Source: an uncultured Fusicatenibacter sp.
GTDB taxonomy: Bacteria; Bacillota; Clostridia; Lachnospirales; Lachnospiraceae
Assembly (NCBI GenBank): GCA_902493585.1
Contig: CABUPZ010000023.1
Coordinates: 1-39,633, forward strand
Length of the DNA stretch: 39,633 nt
Reading direction: 5' to 3'
Positions within the stretch are counted from its first letter, which is position 1, and every line of letters begins with the position of its first letter. Made by a program: the position numbers and the translations under genes. Of this stretch, positions 8,003 to 15,969 are shown piece by piece. A model generated the notes under the pieces. That model was not told the origin of the DNA, did no database searches, and saw only the letters and a list, made by a program, of their open reading frames with translations.

Positions 8003-8839
8003 ATGGAAAAAATGATGCAGAAGCTTTCTGACAATATTCTGGATAAATTGTCGATGGATTTTCTGAGAAATCAGGTACTGAAAAATGCTTATGGCAACGA
8101 TGACACGTTTATCGCGAAACTGGATCCGAGAGTTTTGCTGGTCTGGTATCTGTTTTTTGCGTTGGTACCGTGGTTTGTGGACCGGGTGCCGTTTCTCCTG
8201 GGAGCCTTTTTGCTGGTGGCGGTGACGACCGTGATGGCAAGGGTGGCAGGACTGGTTCTGCTGCTGTTTGTGGTCGGTGTCTTTTCACAGACCGGTTATC
8301 TGTTTGTGGTTTCCCTGTTATTTGGTGGAAATGCGGAGACGATTGTTCCGCTTCTGATCCTGACGCTGAAAGTGGCTACGGTATCCCTTGCATCCGTGAC
8401 TGTCTTTTCCGGGCTGGATCCGGACCGTCTTTCCAATGGACTGATGTGGTTCGGATGTCCCGAACGGCTTTCTTTTTCCATTTCCTATGCTTACCGGATG
8501 CTTCCGATGCTGATGGAGGAATTTCAGAATGTGCTTCTTTCCTACCGGCTGAGAGGAAACGCACCGGACAGCAGTGGATTTATCGGTAAGGTTCGCTATC
8601 TGATCTATCAGATCCGTGTGATCATCCATGCATTCTATCCGCTGATGCTGAATACTGCCAAGCGTTCCCGCACGACGGTGGAAGCACTGGAAATCAAAGG
8701 ATACCGGAACGCGGCAGTGAGTCCGGAGGTGAAGAAGCTGAAACTGGCTTCACTGAAAGTGGGGTATGACGATATGCTGTTTGTGGCAGTATCATTTTTG
8801 TGGATGGCGCTGACCATACTTGCAACGACCACCCTGTAA
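8003..8839 (+). CDS. ecfT: ECF transporter transmembrane component EcfT
   Basis: This 278-residue membrane protein starts at ATG 8003 after AAGGAGAGA, 15 bases beyond the ATPase stop. After a charged N-terminus it has about five membrane segments. Two cytoplasmic coupling motifs fit EcfT: SYRLRGNAPD and ALEIKGYRNA, the Arg/Gly-containing helices that dock into the ATPases. PRVLLVWYLFF near the start is also typical. It forms the scaffold between the S component and the ATPases. Confidence 0.92.
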   Translation: MEKMMQKLSDNILDKLSMDFLRNQVLKNAYGNDDTFIAKLDPRVLLVWYLFFALVPWFVDRVPFLLGAFLLVAVTTVMARVAGLVLLLFVVGVFSQTGYLFVVSLLFGGNAETIVPLLILTLKVATVSLASVTVFSGLDPDRLSNGLMWFGCPERLSFSISYAYRMLPMLMEEFQNVLLSYRLRGNAPDSSGFIGKVRYLIYQIRVIIHAFYPLMLNTAKRSRTTVEALEIKGYRNAAVSPEVKKLKLASLKVGYDDMLFVAVSFLWMALTILATTTL

Positions 8840-8851
8840 GGAGGAAAAAGC

Positions 8852-9652
8852 GTGTACATTGATTTTCACACCCATGGAAAACTTGCAAAGAAGCTGCCGT
8901 TTTCTACAGAGTATACGGACTGGCTGTTCGATCAGGCGAGAAGGGCGGGACTGGATGCTCTTTGCCTGACAGAACACTTCAATACGCTTCAGTTTGAGGA
9001 AATCTACCGATATCTGGAGCAGACGGGCGAGAAGGAAGGAGACAGCCTGGTGCTTGCGAACGGGCTGCGCATTTTTCCGGGAATGGAGACGGATATTGCG
9101 GAGGGCGGTCATATTCTGTCTGTCGGCAGTATGGGAGAGATCCTGGAACTGAACCGCCGTCTGGAGCCTTATAAAGAAAGAGGCAGCTTCCTTCCGTTTC
9201 GGGAGCTGATGAAACTTTTTTCCGAGTATCATGTGATCGTCGGAGGGGCACATCCTTTCCGGGAGGGCGGCCATATTCCGGAACTTCCGCCGGAAGATCT
9301 TGCCTCTCTTCAGTTTCTCGATCTGAATGGAAAGGATGTGGCTCTGCACCGGGAAGAAACAGAAGAGAAGACGTATGCACTTGCGGAACAATTACAGCTT
9401 CCAGTGGTCGGAGGCAGTGATACCCATCAGGCGATTCAGTATGGATGTATCCGGACCTGGATGGAAAATGAGGTTTCAGAGATCTCTGATCTTTGGAAGG
9501 AAATGCAGGAGAAAAAGCACAGGATTGAGATTGCGGATCATGCCAGGGAACAGGTTCAGAACGCAGCATTGCTGAAACGGACCCTGAAAGCGGTTCATGA
9601 GCTGGGAGGAAATTACGTCTCTGTACTTTTGAACCACTCTGTGATATTGTAA
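8852..9652 (+). CDS. PHP-domain metal-dependent phosphoesterase
   Basis: The gene starts with GTG 8852 (AAGGAGG 7 bases upstream), 12 bases after ecfT. The 266-residue protein has the full set of PHP metal ligands: HTH near the N-terminus (His6, His8), TEH (His42), GMETD (Glu79), GGAHPF (His134) and GGSDTH (Asp190, His192). The family includes histidinol phosphatase and nucleotide or sugar phosphatases and uses a two- or three-metal centre. No his genes are nearby, so histidinol phosphatase is unlikely. Its place in the ECF operon suggests that it acts on the imported compound or a derivative. The substrate cannot be read from the sequence. Confidence 0.9.
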   Translation: MYIDFHTHGKLAKKLPFSTEYTDWLFDQARRAGLDALCLTEHFNTLQFEEIYRYLEQTGEKEGDSLVLANGLRIFPGMETDIAEGGHILSVGSMGEILELNRRLEPYKERGSFLPFRELMKLFSEYHVIVGGAHPFREGGHIPELPPEDLASLQFLDLNGKDVALHREETEEKTYALAEQLQLPVVGGSDTHQAIQYGCIRTWMENEVSEISDLWKEMQEKKHRIEIADHAREQVQNAALLKRTLKAVHELGGNYVSVLLNHSVIL

Positions 9653-9665
9653 GTGGGAAAGAATG

Positions 9666-9693
9666 GCAACCGTTCAGAGGGCTGAACGGTTAC
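9666..9693. repeat. 28-base palindromic repeat, copy B
   Basis: AACCGTTCAG (9668-9677) and CTGAACGGTT (9682-9691) form a perfect 10-bp stem around AGGG. The copy lies in the 72-base gap between the first PHP gene and the RpiR gene, just before the ribosome binding site of the latter. Confidence 0.88.
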
Positions 9694-9724
9694 GGAGAAT
9701 GACCAGCCGGAGGAGAAACTGGGG

Positions 9725-10555
9725 ATGACAGTTGAATTGTTAAAAAAAGAAGAAGAACTGACCAGGGCGGATCGCAAGATCCTGGAATTTATCGGAAGCA
9801 ATACCGAGGAATTTCTGTTTTTGGGAATCGGGCAGCTGGCGGAGCGTCTGGAGGTGTCGGAAGCGACCATCTCCCGATTTGCCCGTCATGCCGGATACAG
9901 GGATTTCAAGCACCTCAAGCAGAGCGTCATGCAGCAGAGCAGGGAGAAGGGACCAGCCAGAAAGATCGCCCGCACGCTGCAGAAAGAGGATGATTTTCAG
10001 ATCACAAAATGGATGGAATACCAGAAAGAATGTCTGGAGAGAACCATTGAGGAGATGGATCCGGAGCTTTTCGAATCTGCAGCCAGGGAGATCGCTCAGG
10101 CGAACAGAGTTTTTATTTTTTCAAAAAACGCGTCTGACGCAATGGGAGAACTCTTGTTTTTCCGGCTGCGCAGAATCGGGATTCAGGTCGAGAAAATCTC
10201 TTCCGGAGGCTCCGAGATGCTGGAAAGCCTGGCGCAGGCAGGCGAGGGGGATCTGGTGCTCTTTTTTGCCTACTCCAAACTTTCTGCGCAGGGGCGTGTG
10301 ATCCTCGAATGTCAGAAAGAAGCAGGTTACCGCACGCTGGCATTTACCGGTAGGACATATCTGATGAAAGAGGAGTGCGCGGATATCAATCTCTATGCCT
10401 GCCGCGGAGAGGAAAAGGAATACCATTCCATGACGGCTCCGGCGGCAGTGGTAGATGCGCTTGTGCTTCTGGTCTCCAATCTGACAAAAGAAAAGACAGC
10501 GCAGAGTTTGTCAAGGCTTCATGCATTGAAAAAACGATATCCGGAGCGTTTCTGA
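9725..10555 (+). CDS. MurR/RpiR-family transcriptional regulator
   Basis: The 276-residue protein has the N-terminal helix-turn-helix of the family (LAERLEVSEATISRFARHAG, about residues 39-58) and a C-terminal SIS domain (about residues 110-240, with FIFSKNASDAMGEL and GDLVLFFAYS). SIS domains bind phosphosugars or amino sugar phosphates, so the protein probably senses such a metabolite and controls this operon. ATG 9725 follows GGAGGAG at 9709-9715. It is flanked by the two PHP phosphoesterase genes, which might make or remove its ligand. No operator could be identified with confidence. Confidence 0.92.
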   Translation: MTVELLKKEEELTRADRKILEFIGSNTEEFLFLGIGQLAERLEVSEATISRFARHAGYRDFKHLKQSVMQQSREKGPARKIARTLQKEDDFQITKWMEYQKECLERTIEEMDPELFESAAREIAQANRVFIFSKNASDAMGELLFFRLRRIGIQVEKISSGGSEMLESLAQAGEGDLVLFFAYSKLSAQGRVILECQKEAGYRTLAFTGRTYLMKEECADINLYACRGEEKEYHSMTAPAAVVDALVLLVSNLTKEKTAQSLSRLHALKKRYPERF

Positions 10556-10576
10556 CAGGGAAAGGACAGAGAGAAA

Positions 10577-11308
10577 ATGAATGTTTATGATTTGCATGTG
10601 CATACCAGTGAAGTAAGTCCCTGCGGCCATCTGAATGTGCAGGAAATGGTGAACAGATATGAGGAAAAAGGATACAGCGGAATCTGGCTGACCAATCATT
10701 TCCACCGGGAATTTGAAGAAATGACACAGGGAATGTGCTGGAAAGAAAAGGCAGAATTTTTCCTGGAACCCTATCGTAAGGGGAAAGAACTGGGAGGCAG
10801 CAGACTGCTGGTAGGTCTTGGGATGGAGATCCGTTTTCACGAAGATCCCAACGATTATCTGCTGTACGGGATGACGGAGGAGCTTCTGTACCGGGAAGGG
10901 GAACGATGGCTGGAAATGAATCTGAAAAGTTTTTATGCCGCGTATGGGGATCGACTGCTGATCATTCAGGCGCATCCCAATCGGGAGGGAAGTTCTGCGC
11001 CGGCTCCGGTTCAGCTGCTGCACGGGATGGAGGCGGTCAATACCAGTCCCCGCCATGAAAATGGAAATGAAAAGACACAGCACATCCTTGCGGTTCACCC
11101 GTGGCTGATACCGACGGGCGGAAGCGACAGCCACAGAGAAGAGGATGTGGGAAGAGGCGGAATCGAGACGGAGCAGCCGCTACAGTCCGAAGGACAGCTG
11201 ACAGGTCTGCTCCGCAGCCGGAATTACCGGATCATCGACGACGCCGGCGTCTGCGTCGGCGGGTATCTCCGCCCAGCGCAATCCATGAAAAGACGCGGAC
11301 CAGCGTAA
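10577..11308 (+). CDS. Second PHP-domain phosphoesterase
   Basis: This 243-residue PHP protein starts at ATG 10577 (AAAGGACAGAG upstream), 21 bases after the regulator. Metal-binding motifs are complete: DLHVHT (His7, His9), TNHFH (His41), GMEIRF, IQAHPNRE and GGSDSH (Asp184, His186). It is clearly different in sequence from the PHP protein at 8852, so the two probably act on different intermediates. The last 77 bases overlap the 3' end of the convergent VanZ-like gene. The tail after the last motif is basic and of low similarity to other parts, and it may have been extended by the overlap. Confidence 0.88.
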   Translation: MNVYDLHVHTSEVSPCGHLNVQEMVNRYEEKGYSGIWLTNHFHREFEEMTQGMCWKEKAEFFLEPYRKGKELGGSRLLVGLGMEIRFHEDPNDYLLYGMTEELLYREGERWLEMNLKSFYAAYGDRLLIIQAHPNREGSSAPAPVQLLHGMEAVNTSPRHENGNEKTQHILAVHPWLIPTGGSDSHREEDVGRGGIETEQPLQSEGQLTGLLRSRNYRIIDDAGVCVGGYLRPAQSMKRRGPA

Positions 11309-11744
11309 TACCGATCAACGCGCCGATGCTGTCAATTCCCACATCGGTCACAGAAGGGCCACGGTTTGCCACCATGGACTGGTGGTACTCATCCGTAGCG
11401 GCAAAACCGACACAGATGATCCCCGCCAGCAGAAGAAGAGGAAAGCCTCTCAGGCCGTAAACGTACAGCGGCAGGGAAATGGTGATGGCGAGAATACAGT
11501 ATTCGGTCATATGCGCCAGCTTGCGCACATAGAAACCATATTTTTCCACACGGACCTGGATATCTTCTTCACTCCAGCCTTTATCCAGGACATGATCTAC
11601 AACAATAAGGGCGGATTCTGTCACCTTGTTGCTGAGGTTGGAAGATTCCTCTCCTGTCTGGGAGGAAAAGGTAAAGATCACATACATCATCAGCAAAGCC
11701 GGGACAAAGGACAGAGGTTTCAGTAAAGTTGTAATAATTCTCAT
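11232..11744 (-). CDS. VanZ-like membrane protein with a poly-arginine tail
   Basis: ATG at 11744 is preceded on the minus strand by AGAAGGGAG, so I prefer it to an in-frame ATG 24 bases earlier. The 170-residue protein has about four membrane segments and typical VanZ-family motifs (FTFSSQTGEES, RKLAHMTEYCIL, TDEYHQSMV and the RGPSVTDVGIDSIGALIG segment). The family is known from teicoplanin resistance but most members have no known function. The coding end overlaps the PHP gene at 10577 for 77 bases, and this overlap encodes nine consecutive arginines just before the stop codon. There is no glycopeptide-resistance gene near it. Confidence 0.9.
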   Translation of the reverse strand: MRIITTLLKPLSFVPALLMMYVIFTFSSQTGEESSNLSNKVTESALIVVDHVLDKGWSEEDIQVRVEKYGFYVRKLAHMTEYCILAITISLPLYVYGLRGFPLLLLAGIICVGFAATDEYHQSMVANRGPSVTDVGIDSIGALIGITLVRVFSWIALGGDTRRRRRRRRR

Positions 11745-11812
11745 AATGAAAACTCCCTTCTGAGTCATAAACAGTCAAAAGTAAAATCGGGAAAGAATTC
11801 CACGATTTTCTT

Positions 11813-11841
11813 ACTATAGCACGCACCCTGCAATTTGTAAA
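11813..11841 (-). promoter_or_regulatory. Promoter of the VanZ-like gene
   Basis: On the minus strand TTTACA (11841-11836) and TATAGT (11818-11813) are separated by 17 bases, 69 bases before the start codon. A short GTGCCG/CGGCAC hairpin at 11842-11866 lies just upstream. The remaining gap up to 12016 shows nothing recognisable. Confidence 0.7.
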
Positions 11842-12016
11842 GTGCCGCCTTTATGGGAACCGGCACCTGCCCCTGGCTGATTTCTGGCTGTGGCATTCGG
11901 AAAATTATTTGATCCAACTATTACAAAGTTTCCAGAGTCAGAAAAAATCCGTCAGAGGGGTGGTATCAGAAATCGGCCCCGGACTGCTTTCGTCCGCTTT
12001 GCCACAAAAAAGATGA

Positions 12017-12045
12017 TTGAAAAACAGAAAAGATTGTGATAGAAT
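12017..12045 (+). promoter_or_regulatory. Promoter for the leader or small RNA before the RmlD-like gene
   Basis: TTGAAA (12017-12022) and TAGAAT (12040-12045) are each one base from consensus and are separated by 17 bases. Predicted transcription start is near 12052. Confidence 0.7.
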
Positions 12046-12050
12046 AGGCA

Positions 12051-12134
12051 GGCGCATTTTTTGCGCCCCGATCGGAATAAAACAGCATCAGCTGACTATA
12101 CTGAGAAGCATAGCCGGATGATGCTGATTTTTTT
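12051..12134 (+). ncRNA. Candidate small RNA or transcription attenuator
   Basis: Directly at the predicted transcription start lies a 6-bp hairpin (GGCGCA/TGCGCC). Then CAGCATCA (12083-12090) pairs with TGATGCTG (12119-12126); the interior pairs further through CTG/CGG and CTAT/ATAG to a GAGA tetraloop. Seven T follow (12128-12134). The whole looks like a complete transcript of about 84 bases with its own terminator. No other plus-strand gene upstream needs this terminator, since the previous gene pair is convergent. Either it is a free small RNA, or a leader that limits transcription of the reductase gene. I do not recognise any known family. Confidence 0.5.
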
Positions 12135-12172
12135 GCCGGAAGATGTATCGTTTGAAAGGTTGTGTGAAAAAT

Positions 12173-13039
12173 ATGATGTTTAAAAACAGAGAGAGGATTT
12201 GGGTCGCCGGGGCAGGCGGACAGGTGGGCCGTGATTTTGTACGGCTTTTGGAAAAAGCGGAGGAGGTAGAGCTGATCCCGACCGATATCGGGGATGTGGA
12301 TATCACGGACGGGGACTCTGTCCGACTGTTTATGGAAATGAATCGTCCGGAAATTATTGTCAACTGCGTGGGAATGACGGATATTTTGGCGTGTGAGGAG
12401 AATAAAGACGACGCGTTCCGGATCAATGCGCTGGGTGCGCGCAATCTCAGCGTTGCGGCGAGAAGTTTCCGTTCCAGGATGGTGCAGATTTCCACGGACG
12501 ATGTATTCGACGGAGCCACGGAGCAGCCGTATGATGAATTTGACACGCCCGTGCCCAACAGTGTCTATGGAAAGTCCAAGCTGGCGGGAGAAAATTTTGT
12601 GCGGAGTATTGCGCCGAAATATCTGATCCTCAGAAGTTCCTGGGTATACGGGGAAGGAAAAAATTTTGTGACAGACGTACTGAGAAAGATAGAAAATGGT
12701 GAAACCATCCAGGTAGAGCAGGGTTACGCGTCTCCGACCAGCGCGCTGGAAGCAGCCAGAATGATCCTGCGGCTGCTGGAGGAGGAAGCCTATGGAACGT
12801 ATCACGCAACCTGTCAGGGTGTGTGCAGCCGTTATGAATTCGCGCGGAAGATTGCTCAGCTTTCCGGAAAAGAAGCGAAGATCGAGGAGATGGCGGTGCG
12901 CCGGAATCTGCTGCGCCCAAGATATGCGGTGCTGGACAATCTGATGCTCAGGATCAGCGGGATTGAGAGGATGCAGCCCTGGGAGGCGGCGCTGGAAGAG
13001 TATATCCGCGGAATCCGGCAGAATGGAAGGGAATCGTGA
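12173..13039 (+). CDS. RmlD-type NAD(P)-dependent sugar-nucleotide reductase (dTDP-4-dehydrorhamnose reductase family)
   Basis: The short-chain dehydrogenase fold is shown by the nucleotide-binding VAGAGGQVGRD near the N-terminus, the catalytic SVYGKSKLAGE (Tyr and Lys) and QISTDDVFDG. Length is about 288 residues, normal for RmlD. It would reduce a keto-sugar nucleotide, but no rmlABC genes are nearby, so the substrate is open. The start is uncertain: ATG 12173 has only a weak site (AAAGG, 13 bases away), and ATG 12143 is possible but has none at a good distance. Both lie after the terminator-like leader hairpin. The stop codon TGA 13037-13039 lies inside copy C of the 28-base repeat. Confidence 0.85.
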   Translation: MMFKNRERIWVAGAGGQVGRDFVRLLEKAEEVELIPTDIGDVDITDGDSVRLFMEMNRPEIIVNCVGMTDILACEENKDDAFRINALGARNLSVAARSFRSRMVQISTDDVFDGATEQPYDEFDTPVPNSVYGKSKLAGENFVRSIAPKYLILRSSWVYGEGKNFVTDVLRKIENGETIQVEQGYASPTSALEAARMILRLLEEEAYGTYHATCQGVCSRYEFARKIAQLSGKEAKIEEMAVRRNLLRPRYAVLDNLMLRISGIERMQPWEAALEEYIRGIRQNGRES

Positions 13040-13063
13040 CAGTTCAGCTGGCTGAACTGTTGC
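13036..13063. repeat. 28-base palindromic repeat, copy C
   Basis: ACAGTTCAGC (13039-13048) and GCTGAACTGT (13051-13060) form a perfect 10-bp stem around TG; three outer pairs include two G-T. The copy contains the stop codon of the reductase gene and ends 29 bases before the symporter start. Confidence 0.9.
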
Positions 13064-13092
13064 AGGAAATCATGAGACAAGGGAGGAATTGA

Positions 13093-14391
13093 ATGAAGCA
13101 TACGGAACAGATTGTGGAAAAAGAAAAGAAAACCAGAAAAAAACCAGGACTTACTACATGGATTTTTATCAGCCTTCTGCTTGGAATCTGTGTGGGGAGC
13201 ATTTTTCATTACTGGGTCCCGGCGGGATATGTGAGAGATACCATCTTTGTAAACGGTATTTTTTATGTGCTGGGAAACGGATTCATCCGTCTGATGCAGA
13301 TGCTGGTGGTACCGCTGGTATTCTGTTCGCTGGTCTGCGGAAGCATGGCGATGGGAGATTCCAAAAGTCTGGGAAAGGTGGGAATCAAAGCCATTGTGTT
13401 TTACCTTGCGACCACTGCGCTGGCGATCACCCTTGCTCTGGGAGTGGCAAATCTGATCAATCCGGGAATCGGACTGGATATCAGTTCCTTTGAAGCGGCG
13501 GAGCAGACAACGGCGGCGGAATCCCTCAGTTTTGCGGATACTCTTTTGAATATTATTCCGAAAAATCCTATAGAGGCGATGGCAAACGGAGATATGCTGC
13601 AGATTATTATTTTTGCATTGTTTGTCGGTGTACTGCTGGCGAAAAGAGGAGAAAAAGCAGATACGGTCGCACAGTTTATCAGCCAGTTTAACGATCTGAT
13701 GATGGATATGACGATGGCGGTGATGAAAGTGGCGCCGGTGGGTGTCTTCTGCCTGATTGCAAAGACTTTCTCTGGAATCGGCGTGGACGCTTTCGGTTCT
13801 CTGCTGAAGTATATGGCATGCGTGATGATCGCGCTGCTGCTCCAGTGCCTTGGCGTTTACCAGATTCTGTTGTATCTGTTTACCAGGCTGAATCCGATGC
13901 GGTTTGTGAAAAAGTTCCTTCCGGTCATGGGATTCGCCTTTTCTACTGCAACTTCCAGCGCAACGATCCCGATGTCCATCGAGACACTGGATCAGGAGAT
14001 GGGTGTCTCCAGGAAAATTTCATCGTTTACCATTCCTCTGGGAGCTACCATTAACATGGATGGCACAGCAATCATGCAGGGCGTTGCCGTGGTGTTTGTG
14101 GCACAGGCATTTGGCATTACGCTGACTCCGTCGGATTATCTGACGGTGATCGCAACGGCGACGATCGCCTCCGTCGGAACGGCGGGAATTCCAAGCGTTG
14201 GTCTGGTTACGCTTTCCATGGTGTTCGCATCCGTGGGACTTCCTGTGGAGGGAATCGGTATCATCATGGGCATTGACCGTGTACTGGATATGGCACGTAC
14301 CGCGGTGAATATTACCGGCGACGCCGTATGTACCACGATCATCGCTTCCAGTGAGAAGGCGCTGAACAGAGAAATCTTTATGAAAAAATGA
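13093..14391 (+). CDS. Dicarboxylate/amino acid:cation symporter (SLC1/DAACS family)
   Basis: This 432-residue inner-membrane protein has the signature elements of GltP/DctA/SstT-type carriers: FIRLMQMLVVPLVFCSLV in the third helix region, the serine-rich reentrant loop TATSSATIP and the ion-binding NMDGTA. The C-terminal VLDMARTAVNITGD carries the conserved Asp and Arg that contact acidic or polar substrates; Arg next to the D suggests glutamate, aspartate or a dicarboxylate. It is expected to import with Na+ or H+. ATG 13093 follows AAGGGAGGAATTGA. A strong terminator follows. Confidence 0.95.
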   Translation: MKHTEQIVEKEKKTRKKPGLTTWIFISLLLGICVGSIFHYWVPAGYVRDTIFVNGIFYVLGNGFIRLMQMLVVPLVFCSLVCGSMAMGDSKSLGKVGIKAIVFYLATTALAITLALGVANLINPGIGLDISSFEAAEQTTAAESLSFADTLLNIIPKNPIEAMANGDMLQIIIFALFVGVLLAKRGEKADTVAQFISQFNDLMMDMTMAVMKVAPVGVFCLIAKTFSGIGVDAFGSLLKYMACVMIALLLQCLGVYQILLYLFTRLNPMRFVKKFLPVMGFAFSTATSSATIPMSIETLDQEMGVSRKISSFTIPLGATINMDGTAIMQGVAVVFVAQAFGITLTPSDYLTVIATATIASVGTAGIPSVGLVTLSMVFASVGLPVEGIGIIMGIDRVLDMARTAVNITGDAVCTTIIASSEKALNREIFMKK

Positions 14392-14477
14392 TCCGCGGAT
14401 GAAAAAAACTGCGGCAGAAAGGAACGGGATTTCCATGTTTGGCAGAGAAAAAGGATGATGGATGTTCTGTTTCAGAA

Positions 14478-14528
14478 AAAAACTCCGGGTGCGGAAACCG
14501 TTCAGAAGTTTCCGCACCCGGAGTTTTT
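14478..14528. terminator. Bidirectional terminator between symporter and MATE genes
   Basis: A perfect 21-bp stem pairs 14478-14498 with 14508-14528 around a 9-base loop. It has T runs on both strands and serves both convergent genes. The loop and adjacent stem base read ACCGTTCAG, the same core as the left arm of the 28-base repeats; this may be chance. Confidence 0.95.
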
Positions 14529-14562
14529 GTGGTTTGTGTACCAGGTATTATGATGTCATTGA

Positions 14563-15966
14563 TCAGTCATCCAGGTTATGATTTTTTTCTTTGTCCTGGT
14601 CGCGCATACTGCGAAGCAGTTTTCTGAAATAAATAGAGAACAAGGTAACGGTCGTCAGTACGGCGATGACATCCGCAATGGGTTCCGCAAGAAAGACGGC
14701 AAAAACATTGTCTTCCATGAAGATCGGAAGTATGTAGATCAGCGGGATCAGCACGATGATCTTACGGAACATCGCAAGGAAAGCGGAAATCTTGGAATTT
14801 CCGAATGCGATAAAGGTCTGCTGGCAGCCGATCTGTGCGCCGAATACCAAAAGTCCTGCCATATAAATGCGCAGCGCCCAGGTAGTAAGTTTCGTCAGCT
14901 CCGGATCGTTGGTGAAGATCGCAACGAACATTCCCGGGAAAAGTTCGATCAGTGTCCAGAGAGCGGCTGAGTAGCTCAGACAGCAGATCAGCATCAGCTT
15001 AAACGCTTTTTTTACACGCTCCGCGTTATTCGCGCCGTAGTTGTAACTGATGATCGGCTGGCCGCCCTGGGTCAGACCCTGCAGAGGCAGCATTGCGAAC
15101 TGCATGACGCTGGAAAGGATCGTCATGGCTCCGACTGCCAGGTCTCCGCCGTATTTCAGCAGAGAAGAGTTGAAGCAGAGTGTCAGGATACTCTCTGTCG
15201 CCTGCATGATAAACGGTGCAATGCCGAGTGCGATACAGGGAAGAAGCACGGAGGGCTGGATCCGGAAATTCTTTTTGCGCAGTTTCAGCACCGTCTTTTT
15301 TCCGGAAAGGAAACGGATCGCCCAGATGGCGCTCACTGCCTGGGAAATGATCGTAGCCAGAGCCGCACCGCTGACGCCCATATTGAAACCGAAGATGAAG
15401 ATCGGGTCCAGGACGATGTTTGTTACAGCGCCGATGATGACTGTCAGCATACTGATCTTGGAAAATCCCTGAGCGGAGATAAAGTTGTTCAGTCCCAGGG
15501 TCATCTGTACGAAGATGGTTCCGAGGGCATAGATGCTCATGTAATCTTTGGCGTATCCGATGGTGTTGCTGCTGCCGCCAAACAGCATAAGCAGAGGTTC
15601 CTGGAAGACCAGTACCACAATGGTCAGGACAATGGAAGTCAGGAACAGGGCGCTGAAGCAGTTTCCAAGGATCTGTTCCGCTCCTTCGTTATCCTTCTTT
15701 CCCATCAGGATACTTGCCCGCGGCGCACCGCCCATTCCCATCAGGGCGGCAAAAGCTGAGATGATCATAATGATCGGAAATGCGACACCTACGCCTGTCA
15801 GGGCGGTGGCGCCCACTCCTTCGATGTGACCGATATACATACGGTCTACCATATTATAAAGTACGTTTACGACCTGGGAGGTGATGGCAGGAACGGCAAG
15901 GGTGAACAAAAGTCTGCCAATCGGTTCTTTGCCAAGATCTACCTCTCTGGAAAGTTTTGAAGCCAT
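14563..15966 (-). CDS. MATE-family multidrug efflux transporter
   Basis: The 467-residue protein shows the 12-helix MATE plan. PIGRLLFTLAVPAITSQVVN starts the first half and NMVDRMYIGHIEGVGATAL is the usual second-helix region; GAPLASxxMG-like SILMGKKDNEGAEQ and PIISYNYGANN in the second half are typical. It exports cationic drugs or metabolites in exchange for Na+ or H+. It is the second gene of an operon with a MarR regulator: the regulator stop lies 3 bases upstream, and the ribosome binding site AAAGGAG is inside the regulator's last codons. Confidence 0.95.
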   Translation of the reverse strand: MASKLSREVDLGKEPIGRLLFTLAVPAITSQVVNVLYNMVDRMYIGHIEGVGATALTGVGVAFPIIMIISAFAALMGMGGAPRASILMGKKDNEGAEQILGNCFSALFLTSIVLTIVVLVFQEPLLMLFGGSSNTIGYAKDYMSIYALGTIFVQMTLGLNNFISAQGFSKISMLTVIIGAVTNIVLDPIFIFGFNMGVSGAALATIISQAVSAIWAIRFLSGKKTVLKLRKKNFRIQPSVLLPCIALGIAPFIMQATESILTLCFNSSLLKYGGDLAVGAMTILSSVMQFAMLPLQGLTQGGQPIISYNYGANNAERVKKAFKLMLICCLSYSAALWTLIELFPGMFVAIFTNDPELTKLTTWALRIYMAGLLVFGAQIGCQQTFIAFGNSKISAFLAMFRKIIVLIPLIYILPIFMEDNVFAVFLAEPIADVIAVLTTVTLFSIYFRKLLRSMRDQDKEKNHNLDD

Positions 15967-15969
15967 TTT

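Noticed and set aside
8852..9652. Histidinol phosphatase (HisJ/HisK)
   Set aside because: The PHP metal motifs fit, but no histidine synthesis genes lie nearby and the gene is embedded in a transporter operon.
10955..11020. Further copy of the palindromic repeat at GGTTCAGCTGCTG near 11007
   Set aside because: It shares only the GTTCAG core and has no complementary arm. It is ordinary coding sequence of the second PHP gene.
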